From Solirubrobacterales bacterium (GTDB lineage: Bacteria; Actinomycetota; Thermoleophilia; Solirubrobacterales; Solirubrobacteraceae): a DNA stretch of 44,094 bases. The position numbers and the translations under genes were made by a program. The notes below the pieces were generated by a model, which saw only the letters and a program-made list of their open reading frames with translations, did not search any database and was not told where the DNA came from. Positions 16,300 through 24,486 of this stretch are shown here, piece after piece. The stretch spans positions 1 to 44,094 of the forward strand of contig JAFAYV010000072.1 in assembly GCA_019240115.1 (NCBI GenBank). Reading direction: 5' to 3'. Each line of letters begins with the position of its first letter. Positions within the stretch are counted from its first letter, which is position 1.

Positions 16300-16542
16300 G
16301 GGCGCAGAGTATGACCATGCCCCGAGACCCCGAGGACTGCAGCGCCGTCGCCGCGGCCGGTTTTTCAAGATTGTGCGACGCGGCCGGCGATCTTGACGCG
16401 CCCGGCGCGGCGAGGGGATCATCCCGTGGATGAGCGTGGCGCAACCGCCCGCACGGCTCGCGACTGTGAGTGGCGTCTGTAGGGCATCATCCTCTCGGAT
16501 CACGCACGGCCGCCCACGGCACGATCGAAGAGGAGAGACCGC
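16300..16542. promoter_or_regulatory. Divergent tetR / aldehyde dehydrogenase promoter region with inverted repeat
   Basis: TCAAGAT (16365-16371) and ATCTTGA (16390-16396) form a perfect 7-bp inverted repeat with an 18-nt spacer. TGTGCGACGCGG inside it (16372-16383) repeats a string found upstream of the ThDP-lyase operon. GGGATCATCCC (16415-16425) is a second small palindrome. A Shine-Dalgarno (GAGGAGAGACCGC) precedes the aldehyde dehydrogenase ATG. Confidence 0.5.
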
Positions 16543-18057
16543 ATGCCACAGCTGTTGACCGTTGACACCGATGCCCGCACGGTGGGCAACGTGCAGATGT
16601 TCGTGGGCGGCGAGTGGGTCGCCGCCGCCTCCGGGGAGACCTTCGCCGCGGTCGACCCGAGCACGGGCGAGACGATCGCCCAGGTGCCACGCGGCGGCGA
16701 GGCCGACATCGACCGAGCGGTCGCCGCGGCCAAGGCGATGGCGGTCGAGTGGCAGTTCACCGACGCCGTCGCGCGCGCGGCGCTGCTGCGCACGCTCGGT
16801 GGCCTGATCGCCGCCAACGCCGAGGAGCTCGCGCACCTGGAGGCGATGGACTCCGGTCATTATCTCGCCAAGGCCCGGGAGCTGATCGGCGCGCTGCCGC
16901 TGTGGCTCGACTACTTCGCGGGGCTCGCCGACAAGGTCGGGGGCCGGACGATCGAGGTGCCGGGCAACAAGCTCGACTTCACGCTGCTCGAGCCGCTCGG
17001 GGTCACTGCCCACATCGTGCCGTGGAACTATCCGTTGCTCATCCTCGCCCGCTCGACGGCGCCGGCGCTCGCGCTCGGCAACACGTGCGTCATCAAGCCG
17101 GCCGAGCAGACCTCGCTGTCCACGCTGCGCTACGCCGAGCTCGTGCAGGAGGCGGGCTTCCCGGATGGCGTCTTCAACGTCGTCACCGGCTTCGGTCCCG
17201 AGGCCGGCGCTCCGCTCGCCGCCCACCCCGACGTGATGGGGATCACCTTCACCGGCTCGGTGGAGACCGGCAAGGCGGTCGCCAAGCTCGCCGCCGACCA
17301 CGTCGCCCAGGTCAACCTCGAGCTCGGGGGCAAGAGCCCGATGATCATCTTCCCCGACGCCGAGCTCGACGACGCCGTGGAGGCGACCGTGCAGGGCTTC
17401 TGCTCGCACGCCGGCCAGGTCTGCGTCGCGGGCAGCCGGCTGTTCCTGCACTCAGACATCCAGGACGCGTTCCTCGAGAAGCTCGTCGAGCGGCTGAAGA
17501 CCGCCGCCGTCGGCGACATCTACGACGACTCCACGCAGATGGGCCCGCTCGTGTCCGAGGAGGCGCTCGAGCGCGTCACGAAGTACATCGAGATCGGCAA
17601 GCTCGAGGCCAACCTGCTCTACGGCGGCGGCAAGCCGCAGGGCACCGCCGATGGCGGCTACTACGTCGAGCCGACGGTGTTCACCGACGTCTCGAACACC
17701 GACCGGATCGCCCAGGAGGAGATCTTCGGCCCCGTGCTGTCGGTCATCCCCTGGTCGGACGAGGGCGATCTGCTGACCCAGTGCAACGACTCGGACTTCG
17801 GCCTGTTCGCGGTCGTCTTCTGCCAGAACATCACGAAGGCGCTGAACATGGCCAAGCGCCTCCAGGTCGGCGGGGTGATGATCAACGACTGGTTCGGCGA
17901 GCTCCCGATGAGCCCGCACGGCGGCTACAAGCAGAGCGGCACCGGTCGCGAAGAGGGACTGGAGACCGTCCACGGCTACACGCAGGTCAAGCACGTCAGC
18001 GTCAACCTCGACGGGTCGTTGCGCGCCGGCAGCGACTGGTCCGGAGCCCCGCTCTAG
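16543..18057 (+). CDS. NAD(P)-dependent aldehyde dehydrogenase
   Basis: 504 residues, full length for the ALDH superfamily. The general base is Glu260 in NLELGGKSP and the catalytic nucleophile Cys294 in GQVCVAGSRLF. The Rossmann segment contains PWNYPLLI and FTGSVETGKAV (cofactor-binding GSxxxG). EEIFGPVLSV and the C-terminal MSPHGGYKQSGTGREEG are conserved. It oxidises an aldehyde to its acid in the cytosol; specificity is not predictable by eye. It leads a three-gene operon with a gluconate-2-dehydrogenase-subunit-3-like gene 21 nt downstream and a GMC oxidoreductase. An alcohol-to-aldehyde-to-acid route is suggested: GMC enzyme first, ALDH second. Confidence 0.95.
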   Translation: MPQLLTVDTDARTVGNVQMFVGGEWVAAASGETFAAVDPSTGETIAQVPRGGEADIDRAVAAAKAMAVEWQFTDAVARAALLRTLGGLIAANAEELAHLEAMDSGHYLAKARELIGALPLWLDYFAGLADKVGGRTIEVPGNKLDFTLLEPLGVTAHIVPWNYPLLILARSTAPALALGNTCVIKPAEQTSLSTLRYAELVQEAGFPDGVFNVVTGFGPEAGAPLAAHPDVMGITFTGSVETGKAVAKLAADHVAQVNLELGGKSPMIIFPDAELDDAVEATVQGFCSHAGQVCVAGSRLFLHSDIQDAFLEKLVERLKTAAVGDIYDDSTQMGPLVSEEALERVTKYIEIGKLEANLLYGGGKPQGTADGGYYVEPTVFTDVSNTDRIAQEEIFGPVLSVIPWSDEGDLLTQCNDSDFGLFAVVFCQNITKALNMAKRLQVGGVMINDWFGELPMSPHGGYKQSGTGREEGLETVHGYTQVKHVSVNLDGSLRAGSDWSGAPL

Positions 18058-18078
18058 CGAGCAGAGAGGAGATCGACA

Positions 18079-18750
18079 ATGCCGAGCACCAACCGTGAGG
18101 CGGACGGGATCGAGAGCGCGCCCGAGCCATTTGGCGCCAAGGCGACCGACCTCGACCCGCGCGAGGCGTGGCGCAACGAGAAGGCGCAGCTCGGCGGGTT
18201 CAACCCGCCGGTGCGCTTCACCGACGACCAGGCGGCGGTGCTCAACGCCGTCGCCGACACGATCATCCCGCCGGGGGGCGGCTTCCCGGCCCCCAGCGAG
18301 GTGTTCATCATCGATTTCATCAGCCGCTACGTCACGCCCGCGGACAAGGAGCTGAAGTACTTCCCGCTCGCCGGCGAGGCGAAGTTCAAAAAGCAGGTGG
18401 ACGGATTGCTGGGCGCGTCGTTCGCCGACGCCTCGAATGACGATCGCACGGCGACGCTGCGCAGGCTCGAGGAGTCCGACGACGAGGACGAGGCGGCGTT
18501 CTTCGTGCAGCTGCGATCGTTGACCTACTACGGGTACTACGCGCGCCCGGAGGTGACCGCCGCGATCCGCAAGGAGCTGCCCGCGGGTCGCGAGTACCAC
18601 GGACCGCCACAGCCCTACGGCTATCTGGGCAAGGTCGAGCCGTGGCCCGAAGGGCGATGGGACAAGAACCCGGGCGGCTACATCGCCACCGACGCCGTGA
18701 CGCGCATCGAGATTCCCGCTGACATCAAAGCCGAGTACGAGGTGAGCTGA
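18079..18750 (+). CDS. Gluconate 2-dehydrogenase subunit 3 family protein without signal peptide
   Basis: 223 residues. FTDDQAAVLNAVADTIIPPG is the characteristic start of the Gluconate_2-dh3 domain, which continues with FIDFISRYV-like and DGLLGASFADA segments and ends with an RWDKNPGGY-type region. In gluconate, fructose and glucose dehydrogenases this small subunit helps Tat export and maturation of the FAD subunit, and it usually has a twin-arginine signal. Here the N-terminus is polar (MPSTNREADGIES) with neither a twin-Arg motif nor a hydrophobic stretch, so the complex is probably cytoplasmic. The stop overlaps the GMC start as TGATG, indicating translational coupling. Confidence 0.88.
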   Translation: MPSTNREADGIESAPEPFGAKATDLDPREAWRNEKAQLGGFNPPVRFTDDQAAVLNAVADTIIPPGGGFPAPSEVFIIDFISRYVTPADKELKYFPLAGEAKFKKQVDGLLGASFADASNDDRTATLRRLEESDDEDEAAFFVQLRSLTYYGYYARPEVTAAIRKELPAGREYHGPPQPYGYLGKVEPWPEGRWDKNPGGYIATDAVTRIEIPADIKAEYEVS

Positions 18751-20459
18751 TGACCTTCCGCACCAACGGCAGCAACGGCGCCGACCGCAACAGCACCGAC
18801 GTGCTGATCATCGGCTCGGGCATGAGCGGGGCGGCGTTCGCCAAGCGGCTCACCGACGCCGGGATGAAGTGCACGCTGCTCGAACAGGGCGACTGGATCC
18901 GCCCCGTCGAGTACGACCACTTCCACGACGAGTTCGACATCGAGCGCAACCGCGGCTGGGCGTATGACCCCAACGTGCGTCAAGGTCCAGAGGACTTTCC
19001 GGTCACCGGATTCACCACTCCGTACATGATCAACGCGGTCGGTGGCTCGACGATCCACTACGCCGCCCACTGGCCGCGCTACAAGCCGATCGACTTCCGC
19101 AAGGGCACCGAGCACGGGGTCGCGGGCAACATCGACTGGCCGATCTCCTATGAGGACCTGGCGCCCTACTACGACATCAACGACGCCGAGGTCGGCATCT
19201 CGGGCGTCCATGGCGACCCGGCGTACCCGCCGCGGCCCAACGCGCCGCGCCAGAAACCGATCAACCCCGGCAAGCTGGGCCTGAAGTTCGCCAAGGGCCT
19301 GGACCAGCTCGGCTGGCACTGGTGGCCGTCGGACAACGGGATCATCACCGAGGGCCGTGACGGCCGGTTGCCGTGCAACGAGTGCGGCAACTGCCTGCAG
19401 GGCTGCCCGCGTGGGGCGCTCGCCGGCATGGACGTCAGCCTCATCCCCAAGGCGCTGGCCAACGGCCTCGACCTGCGCACCAACGCGCGGGTCACCCGGA
19501 TCGTGGCCAAGGGCGGCAAGGCGACCGGCGCCGAGTACATCGATCGCGTCACCGGCGAGACGCACTTCGTCTCGGCCAACATCGTCATCCTCGCGGCCAA
19601 CGGGATCGGGACCCCGCGGCTGCTGCTGATGTCCGCCCAGGAGGGTCACCCCGACGGGCTGTGCAATGCCAACGGCCTCGTGGGCACCCACCTGATGCAT
19701 CACTCGTTCGCGTTCGTCGACTGCTGGTTCGACGATCCGGTCGAGGGGTACCTCGGCGCCTTCGGCGCGCCGCTGTACTCGCACGAGTTCTACCACTCCG
19801 ATTCGAGTCGGGGGTTCGTCAACGGCGTGGCGATGCAGGTCGGACGGAGCTTCGGCTCGGCGTACGCCGCCAACGGCACTCACACCGGCGCGGTCATGCC
19901 GTGGGGAGCCAACCACCGCGAGCATTTCAATGAGCACTTCGGGCACCACCTGCTCGTGTTCATGTTCGGCGAGGACCTGCCGATCAAGGAGAACCGCGTC
20001 ACCCTCGACCCCGAGGTCAAGGACTCGAGCGGCCTCCCGGCGCCGCACGTCGAGTTCAACGTGTCAGAGAACGATCGGCGGCTGTGCGAGTTCGGCGTGG
20101 AGCGGATCACCGACGTGGCCAACGCGCTCGGAGCGTCGGAGACCAACCACACCGGCGTTCTCTCGCCGCCGCCCGGCTGGCACCTGATGGGCACCGCGCG
20201 GATGGGCAACAACCCCGAGGACTCGACGACCAACATGTACAGCCAGACCTGGGAGCTGCCCAACCTGTTCATCGCCGACGGCGCCGCGCTGACCACCGGC
20301 GGCATCGTCAACCCGACGAGCACCATCGGCGCGCTCTCGACCCGCGCCGCCGAGTACATCAAGCAGAACTACCAGAACATCGTCGAGCAGTCCAAGACCC
20401 CGGCCAACGCCGACGCGCCGGGCCTGTCCAACCGCGAGCTGGAGCTCTCCGCGGCCTAA
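18750..20459 (+). CDS. GMC-family FAD oxidoreductase (catalytic subunit)
   Basis: 569 residues. The FAD-binding motif VLIIGSGMSGAAFAKRL is near residues 20-36. AVGGSTIHYAAHWPR is the second FAD contact, and the C-terminal GMC domain has the catalytic His in GWHLMGTARMG and an Asn in GGIVNPTST. A Cys cluster, C-x2-C-x2-C-x3-C, begins at residue 209 (PCNECGNCLQGCPRG), as in dehydrogenase-type GMC proteins of the gluconate/glucose dehydrogenase group, and may hold a 3Fe-4S cluster. No Tat signal is visible. Together with its small partner it would oxidise an alcohol or sugar and pass electrons on; no cytochrome c subunit follows. The gene ends 11 nt before a strong hairpin. Confidence 0.9.
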   Translation: MTFRTNGSNGADRNSTDVLIIGSGMSGAAFAKRLTDAGMKCTLLEQGDWIRPVEYDHFHDEFDIERNRGWAYDPNVRQGPEDFPVTGFTTPYMINAVGGSTIHYAAHWPRYKPIDFRKGTEHGVAGNIDWPISYEDLAPYYDINDAEVGISGVHGDPAYPPRPNAPRQKPINPGKLGLKFAKGLDQLGWHWWPSDNGIITEGRDGRLPCNECGNCLQGCPRGALAGMDVSLIPKALANGLDLRTNARVTRIVAKGGKATGAEYIDRVTGETHFVSANIVILAANGIGTPRLLLMSAQEGHPDGLCNANGLVGTHLMHHSFAFVDCWFDDPVEGYLGAFGAPLYSHEFYHSDSSRGFVNGVAMQVGRSFGSAYAANGTHTGAVMPWGANHREHFNEHFGHHLLVFMFGEDLPIKENRVTLDPEVKDSSGLPAPHVEFNVSENDRRLCEFGVERITDVANALGASETNHTGVLSPPPGWHLMGTARMGNNPEDSTTNMYSQTWELPNLFIADGAALTTGGIVNPTSTIGALSTRAAEYIKQNYQNIVEQSKTPANADAPGLSNRELELSAA

Positions 20460-20470
20460 CCTGCGTTGCC

Positions 20471-20492
20471 CCGGGCGGCTCAGGCCGCCCGG
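20471..20492. terminator. Strong bidirectional hairpin between convergent operons
   Basis: CCGGGCGGC (20471-20479), loop TCAG and GCCGCCCGG (20484-20492) form a perfect 9-bp GC stem. It separates the GMC gene (stop at 20459) from the opposing alpha/beta hydrolase gene, whose stop codon lies in the loop. No T tract is present. Confidence 0.6.
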
Positions 20493-21277
20493 AGGAACTC
20501 CGCCGCCTCGCGGTCGGCGACCGGCTCGTCGGTGAAGTACAGGTGGGCGGCGCCCGGGAACTCGGCGAAGCGCGCGTCGGGGATCAGCTCGGCGAGCATG
20601 CGCCCGTTCTCGGGCGAGATCATGACGTCCTCGGCGCCGTGGACGACGAGCGTCGGCGCCCGCACGTCTCCGAGCTGCCCGGAGCGATCGTGGCCCATCG
20701 CGGCCTGGAGCTGGGCGAGGTAGGGCGCGGACTCGATCGGGTAGCGCAGCCGCTGGGCGATGTCCTGCGCGATCCAGTCGCCGTGGTCGGCGCGGGTGCG
20801 GGCCGAGTAGTTGTAGGGGACCGAGGCCCAGACCGCCTCGAGCGCGGTCATCTCTGCGCGGCGCTGGAAGAAGGCGAGCGTGCGCTCGGGCGGGGCGACC
20901 GAGCGCTCGCCGCCCGGTGTGGTGGCGCCGAGCACGAGCCGATCGACTCGGTGGGGATGTCGCAGCGCGAGCTCTTGGGCGATCATGCCGCCGAGCGAGA
21001 TCCCGTAGACGTGGGCGCGCTCCAGCGCGGCGGCGTCGAGCACCGCCGCGGCGTCGTCGGCGAGCATCGCCATCGTGTACGGCCCCTCGGGCCGGTCGCT
21101 GCGCCCGACGCCGCGGTTGTCGAAGGCGAGCACGCGCAGCCCGGCCTCCGCCAGCCGCGGGATCGTGCGCCACCAGCCGGTCGCGTTCATCCCCAGGCCC
21201 ATGATGAGCAGCACCGGCGGGCCGTCGCCGGTGCTCTCCCAGTACAGCGAGGTCCCTGAGCTGTTCGCGGTCGCCAT
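20480..21277 (-). CDS. Alpha/beta hydrolase (Ser nucleophile)
   Basis: 265 residues. MGLGMNATGWWRTIPRLA gives the oxyanion region, FDNRGVGRSDRP is a classic turn after strand 4, and YGISLGGMIAQELALRHP places the Ser nucleophile in GISLGG. LVVHGAEDVMISPENG has the acid, and FPGAAHLYFTDEP the His. FDNRG/SLGGMIAQE proteins include lactone, enol-lactone and ester hydrolases. The substrate is unknown. The start is 4 nt after the stop of the acyl-CoA ligase, so it is the third gene of that operon and probably hydrolyses an ester or thioester in the same pathway. Confidence 0.88.
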   Translation of the reverse strand: MATANSSGTSLYWESTGDGPPVLLIMGLGMNATGWWRTIPRLAEAGLRVLAFDNRGVGRSDRPEGPYTMAMLADDAAAVLDAAALERAHVYGISLGGMIAQELALRHPHRVDRLVLGATTPGGERSVAPPERTLAFFQRRAEMTALEAVWASVPYNYSARTRADHGDWIAQDIAQRLRYPIESAPYLAQLQAAMGHDRSGQLGDVRAPTLVVHGAEDVMISPENGRMLAELIPDARFAEFPGAAHLYFTDEPVADREAAEFLRAA

Positions 21278-21281
21278 CGCC

Positions 21282-22901
21282 TCAGCCGATCGCCCGCTCG
21301 CGACCCTCCCACTCGCGCTCGCGCAGCACGAACTTCTGGATCTTGCCCGTCGAGGTGCGGGGCAGCTCGCCGAACTGAAACGCCGCCGGACACTTGAACC
21401 GCGCGAGGTTGTCGCGGCAGAAGGCGAGCAGGTCGTCCTCTGAGGCCTCCTGGCCGCGCTTGAGCTCGACGAACGCCTTCGGCCGCTCGCCCCAGCGGTC
21501 GTCGGGCATCGCGACGACCGCCGCCTCGAGCACCGACGGATGCTCGGAGAGCGTCGCCTCGATCTCGATGCTCGAGATGTTCTCACCGCCGGAGATGATG
21601 ATGTCCTTGGAGCGGTCGCGCAGCTCGACGTAGCCGTCGGGATGCCAGACCGCGAGATCGCCGGAGTGAAACCACCCGCCGGCGAACGCCTCGTCGGTCC
21701 TCGCGTCCTGGCCGTGGTAGCCGGCCATGACGCTGTTGCCGCGCAACACGACCTCGCCGATCGTCTCGCCGTCGCGCGCAACGTCGCGATCGCTGTCGTC
21801 GACGACCCGGACCTGGTCGGCGCCGTTGTAGGTGACGCCCTGACGCGAGAGCATCCGGGCCTGCTCCTCCAGGTCGAGCTCGTCCCACTGGGGCTGCCAG
21901 CTGCAGCCCATCACCGGGCCGTAGGTCTCGGTCAGCCCGTAGAGGTGGATGGGGTGGAGGTTGAGCTCGCGCATGCGCCGCAGGACGGCCGGGGGCGGCG
22001 GCGAGCCGCCGGTGGGAACGGTCACGCGCTGATCGAGCGGGTGGGCCCGCTCGTCTGAGATGATGCTCATGTGCACCGTCGGGGCGCCGCTGTAGTGCGT
22101 CACCCCCTCGGACTCGAACAGGTCCCAGATGTGGTCGGCCTCGACGCGGCGCAGGCACACGTGGACGCCGCCGACGGCGGTGACCGCCCAGGTCAGACAC
22201 CAGCCGTTGCAGTGGAACATCGGCAGCGTCCACAGGTGCACCGAGTCGTAGTGCAGCTGGGTCTCGAGCGCCACTCCGTGGGCGCGCAGGAAGGCGCCGC
22301 GGTGGGTGTAGATCGCCCCCTTGGGCTTGCCGGTGGTCCCCGAGGTGTAGTTGATCGAAATCGGCTCGTTCTCGTCGCGCAGCCAGCTCTCGGGCGGCTC
22401 GGCCGACCCCTCGGCGAGCAGCTGCTCGTAGGGGTCGGCGTCCGAACCGGTGTCCTCGATGACGATCACCTCGATGTCCGACAGGTGCAGCGACTCGACC
22501 TGCTCGCGCAGCGCGTCGTCGACGAGGAGCGTCGTCGATCCCGAGTCGCGCAGGATGTACTCCACCTCCTGCGAGCTCAGGCGGGTGTTCATGGCCACCA
22601 GGACGCCTCCGGCGAGCGGGATCCCATAGTGGGCCTCCAGCAGCGCCGGCGAGTTGGGCGCGAGGACCGCCACGCGGTCGTGGCGCTTCAGGCCTCGCTC
22701 GCGCAGGCCGCCGGCGAGGCGGTGGCAGCGCTCGGCGAACTGGGCATAGGTGTAGTGCCGCTCTCCGTGGACGACCGCGGGCCGCTCGCGCAGGGTGTGC
22801 TCGGCGCGGGCGAGGAAGTTCAACGGGCTCAGCTCGAGCCGCGCGGCGTCGGGGATCACGTCGATCCCCAACGACTCGGAAATAGTGGTCTTCGTGCTCA
22901 T
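21282..22901 (-). CDS. AMP-forming acyl-CoA synthetase
   Basis: 539 residues, in the range of medium/long-chain acyl-CoA ligases. The P-loop is INYTSGTTGKPKGAIYTHRG (about residue 170). HLYGLTETYGP is the A5 motif, GGWFHSGDLAVWHPDGY with RSKDIIISGGENIS is A7-A8, and PRTSTGKIQKFVLR carries the C-terminal catalytic Lys. It activates a fatty or other carboxylic acid to its CoA ester in the cytosol. Its start overlaps the stop of the phosphotransferase-like gene as ATGA. The pairing with an ACAD10-type kinase-like protein and nearby PHA synthase suggests supply of acyl-CoA. Chain length cannot be inferred with confidence. Confidence 0.93.
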   Translation of the reverse strand: MSTKTTISESLGIDVIPDAARLELSPLNFLARAEHTLRERPAVVHGERHYTYAQFAERCHRLAGGLRERGLKRHDRVAVLAPNSPALLEAHYGIPLAGGVLVAMNTRLSSQEVEYILRDSGSTTLLVDDALREQVESLHLSDIEVIVIEDTGSDADPYEQLLAEGSAEPPESWLRDENEPISINYTSGTTGKPKGAIYTHRGAFLRAHGVALETQLHYDSVHLWTLPMFHCNGWCLTWAVTAVGGVHVCLRRVEADHIWDLFESEGVTHYSGAPTVHMSIISDERAHPLDQRVTVPTGGSPPPPAVLRRMRELNLHPIHLYGLTETYGPVMGCSWQPQWDELDLEEQARMLSRQGVTYNGADQVRVVDDSDRDVARDGETIGEVVLRGNSVMAGYHGQDARTDEAFAGGWFHSGDLAVWHPDGYVELRDRSKDIIISGGENISSIEIEATLSEHPSVLEAAVVAMPDDRWGERPKAFVELKRGQEASEDDLLAFCRDNLARFKCPAAFQFGELPRTSTGKIQKFVLREREWEGRERAIG

Positions 22902-24022
22902 GACCGGGACTGCGCCTCCTCCCATGCTTGTTCTGCGAGATCGGGAACGCCGGCGCCCAGCTCGGCGAACCAGGGGTCGAGCTCGTTGCCCGACAGGAAG
23001 CGCTGATAGCTCTGCTCGAGGAAGACCGCCGACTTCCAGATCGCGAGCACGCGATACCAGCGCAGCTCGCTCACATCGGCGCCGGTCAGCTCGGCGTAGC
23101 GGTCGGTCATCCAGGCCGCGTCGGGGAACCCGGGCTCGCGGGTGACCGGCTGCAGGTCGCGGATGACGTTGGCGGGGCGCTGCGCCTGCGCCATGTGAGC
23201 GGTGAGATAGCCGAGATCGGCGAGCGGATCGCCGAGCGTTGCCATCTCCCAGTCCAGGATGCCGAGCACCCGCGCCGGCGGCTGCGCGGCGAAGATCATG
23301 TTGCCGATGCGGTAGTCGCCGTGGACGACCGCCGGTCGGCCGCTGTGCGGCAGGTGCTCGCCGAGCCACGCGGTGACCCGATCGAGCACCGCAAGCTCGC
23401 GCGTGCGCCCGCGCTCCCACAGCTGCGCGAAGCGCCGCACCTGGCGCTCGAGGTATCCCGTGGGCCGCCCGAGCTCGGAGAGCGGCCCCGTCTCGACGTC
23501 GATCGAGTGCAGCGCGACGAGCTCGGAGACGACGAGCTCGCCGAGCCGATGACGATGCTCGGGCGTCGCGAAGGCGGGGGGCGTGGCCGCCGTCAGCACG
23601 ATCCCGTCGAGGTACTCCATGACGTAGAACGGGGCGCCGATCACCGACTCGTCGTCGCAGGTGGCCAGCACCGCGGGCACCGCCACCTCCCGGCCTGCAA
23701 GCGCCCGCAGGATCCGCGCCTCGCGCAGGACGTCGTGCGCCGAGGGGGGAAGCGGCGGCCGGGGCGGTCGGCGGACGACGAAGCGCTCGTCCCCGCGACG
23801 GATGAGGTAGGTCACGTTGGAGTGGCCGTCGCCGACCCGGCGTGCCTCGAGCTCGCCGTCGCCGAGGCCGCACTCGTCGAGGAAGCGTCGCAGCGGCTCG
23901 CGGACGAGCAGCGGCGCGAGCTCGAGCGACGCCGCCTCCTCGGCGGTGTCGACGACCTCGAAGGCATGTGGCGCGCGATCGTCGTCCGCGATGTCCGCGC
24001 CGGGCTGCAGTGGGCTCCTCAT
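22898..24022 (-). CDS. Phosphotransferase (APH/ACAD10-like kinase) family protein
   Basis: 374 residues from ATG at 24022; another in-frame ATG at 24109 would add 29 residues but lies across the divergent promoter, so I prefer the shorter form. RVGDGHSNVTYLI is the nucleotide-loop region and ERFVVRRPP the Lys/Arg strand. The catalytic loop is VVHGDYRIGNMIF (HGDxxxxN) with ILDWEMATLGDPLADLGYL (metal-binding D-W-E/D). These are the conserved elements of the bacterial acyl-CoA-dehydrogenase-linked APH family. In ACAD10/11 systems the kinase phosphorylates the hydroxyl of 4-hydroxyacyl-CoAs so it can be removed; a similar role here is inference. It heads the operon with acyl-CoA ligase and hydrolase. 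Confidence 0.85.
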   Translation of the reverse strand: MRSPLQPGADIADDDRAPHAFEVVDTAEEAASLELAPLLVREPLRRFLDECGLGDGELEARRVGDGHSNVTYLIRRGDERFVVRRPPRPPLPPSAHDVLREARILRALAGREVAVPAVLATCDDESVIGAPFYVMEYLDGIVLTAATPPAFATPEHRHRLGELVVSELVALHSIDVETGPLSELGRPTGYLERQVRRFAQLWERGRTRELAVLDRVTAWLGEHLPHSGRPAVVHGDYRIGNMIFAAQPPARVLGILDWEMATLGDPLADLGYLTAHMAQAQRPANVIRDLQPVTREPGFPDAAWMTDRYAELTGADVSELRWYRVLAIWKSAVFLEQSYQRFLSGNELDPWFAELGAGVPDLAEQAWEEAQSRS

Positions 24023-24078
24023 CGCCGGTTGCTTCTCTCCGTCAGGGGGCGGTGGTAAACGGGTATTGTCGCGCATCG

Positions 24079-24486
24079 ATGGGCAGATCCTCTGATACGG
24101 GAAGTTCATCGCTGCGGCGGATCGCCTTCGACCTCGTCGAGGGCTCGACTCCGCTGTGGCGGATGGCCTTCGACGCCGTCGAGCGGCCGATCGCCAAGGT
24201 CGCGGAGGCGGGGGTGCAGAGCGGCCCGTTCATGGACGGGCTCGCCGTCGCCTGGCGCATCCGACGTCGGGCGGTCGACGAACTGCGCGCGCGGGCGCAG
24301 CTCGGGCTCGAGACGCTGAGCCTGCCCACGCGCGGCGACGTCGACCGTCTCGCCAACCAGCTCGCGGGAGTGCAGCGCGAGCTGCGCGAGCTGCGCGACG
24401 AGCTCGAGAGCTCGGGCGGCTTTCCGACCTCCGAGCTCGGCGCCGCGCCGCGTCGGCGCCCGGCGAGCCGGTCGCGCAAGCGCTGA
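24079..24486 (+). CDS. 135-aa helical protein coupled to PHA synthase (candidate PhaE/PhaR-like partner)
   Basis: The start at 24079 is preceded at 9 nt by TATTGT (24064-24069) with no Shine-Dalgarno, so a leaderless transcript is likely. The product has an amphipathic N-terminal half (LWRMAFDAVERPIAKV). It then shows a heptad-like coiled coil (DRLANQLAGVQRELRELRDE) and ends in a basic RRRPASRSRKR tail. The stop overlaps the phaC start as TGATG. Class III and IV synthases need a helical partner (PhaE or PhaR, about 20-40 kDa), and phasin-like proteins share a LANQLxxVQxxL-type helix. This protein is shorter than both. Position and coiled coil suggest a synthase partner or phasin with a basic DNA- or granule-binding tail; sequence identity to known ones is not evident to me. 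Confidence 0.65.
   Translation: MGRSSDTGSSSLRRIAFDLVEGSTPLWRMAFDAVERPIAKVAEAGVQSGPFMDGLAVAWRIRRRAVDELRARAQLGLETLSLPTRGDVDRLANQLAGVQRELRELRDELESSGGFPTSELGAAPRRRPASRSRKR

Noticed and set aside
9924-20492. tRNA or small RNA at the hairpins
   Set aside because: Both are simple 9-bp stems between convergent stops; no cloverleaf or conserved RNA motif is visible.
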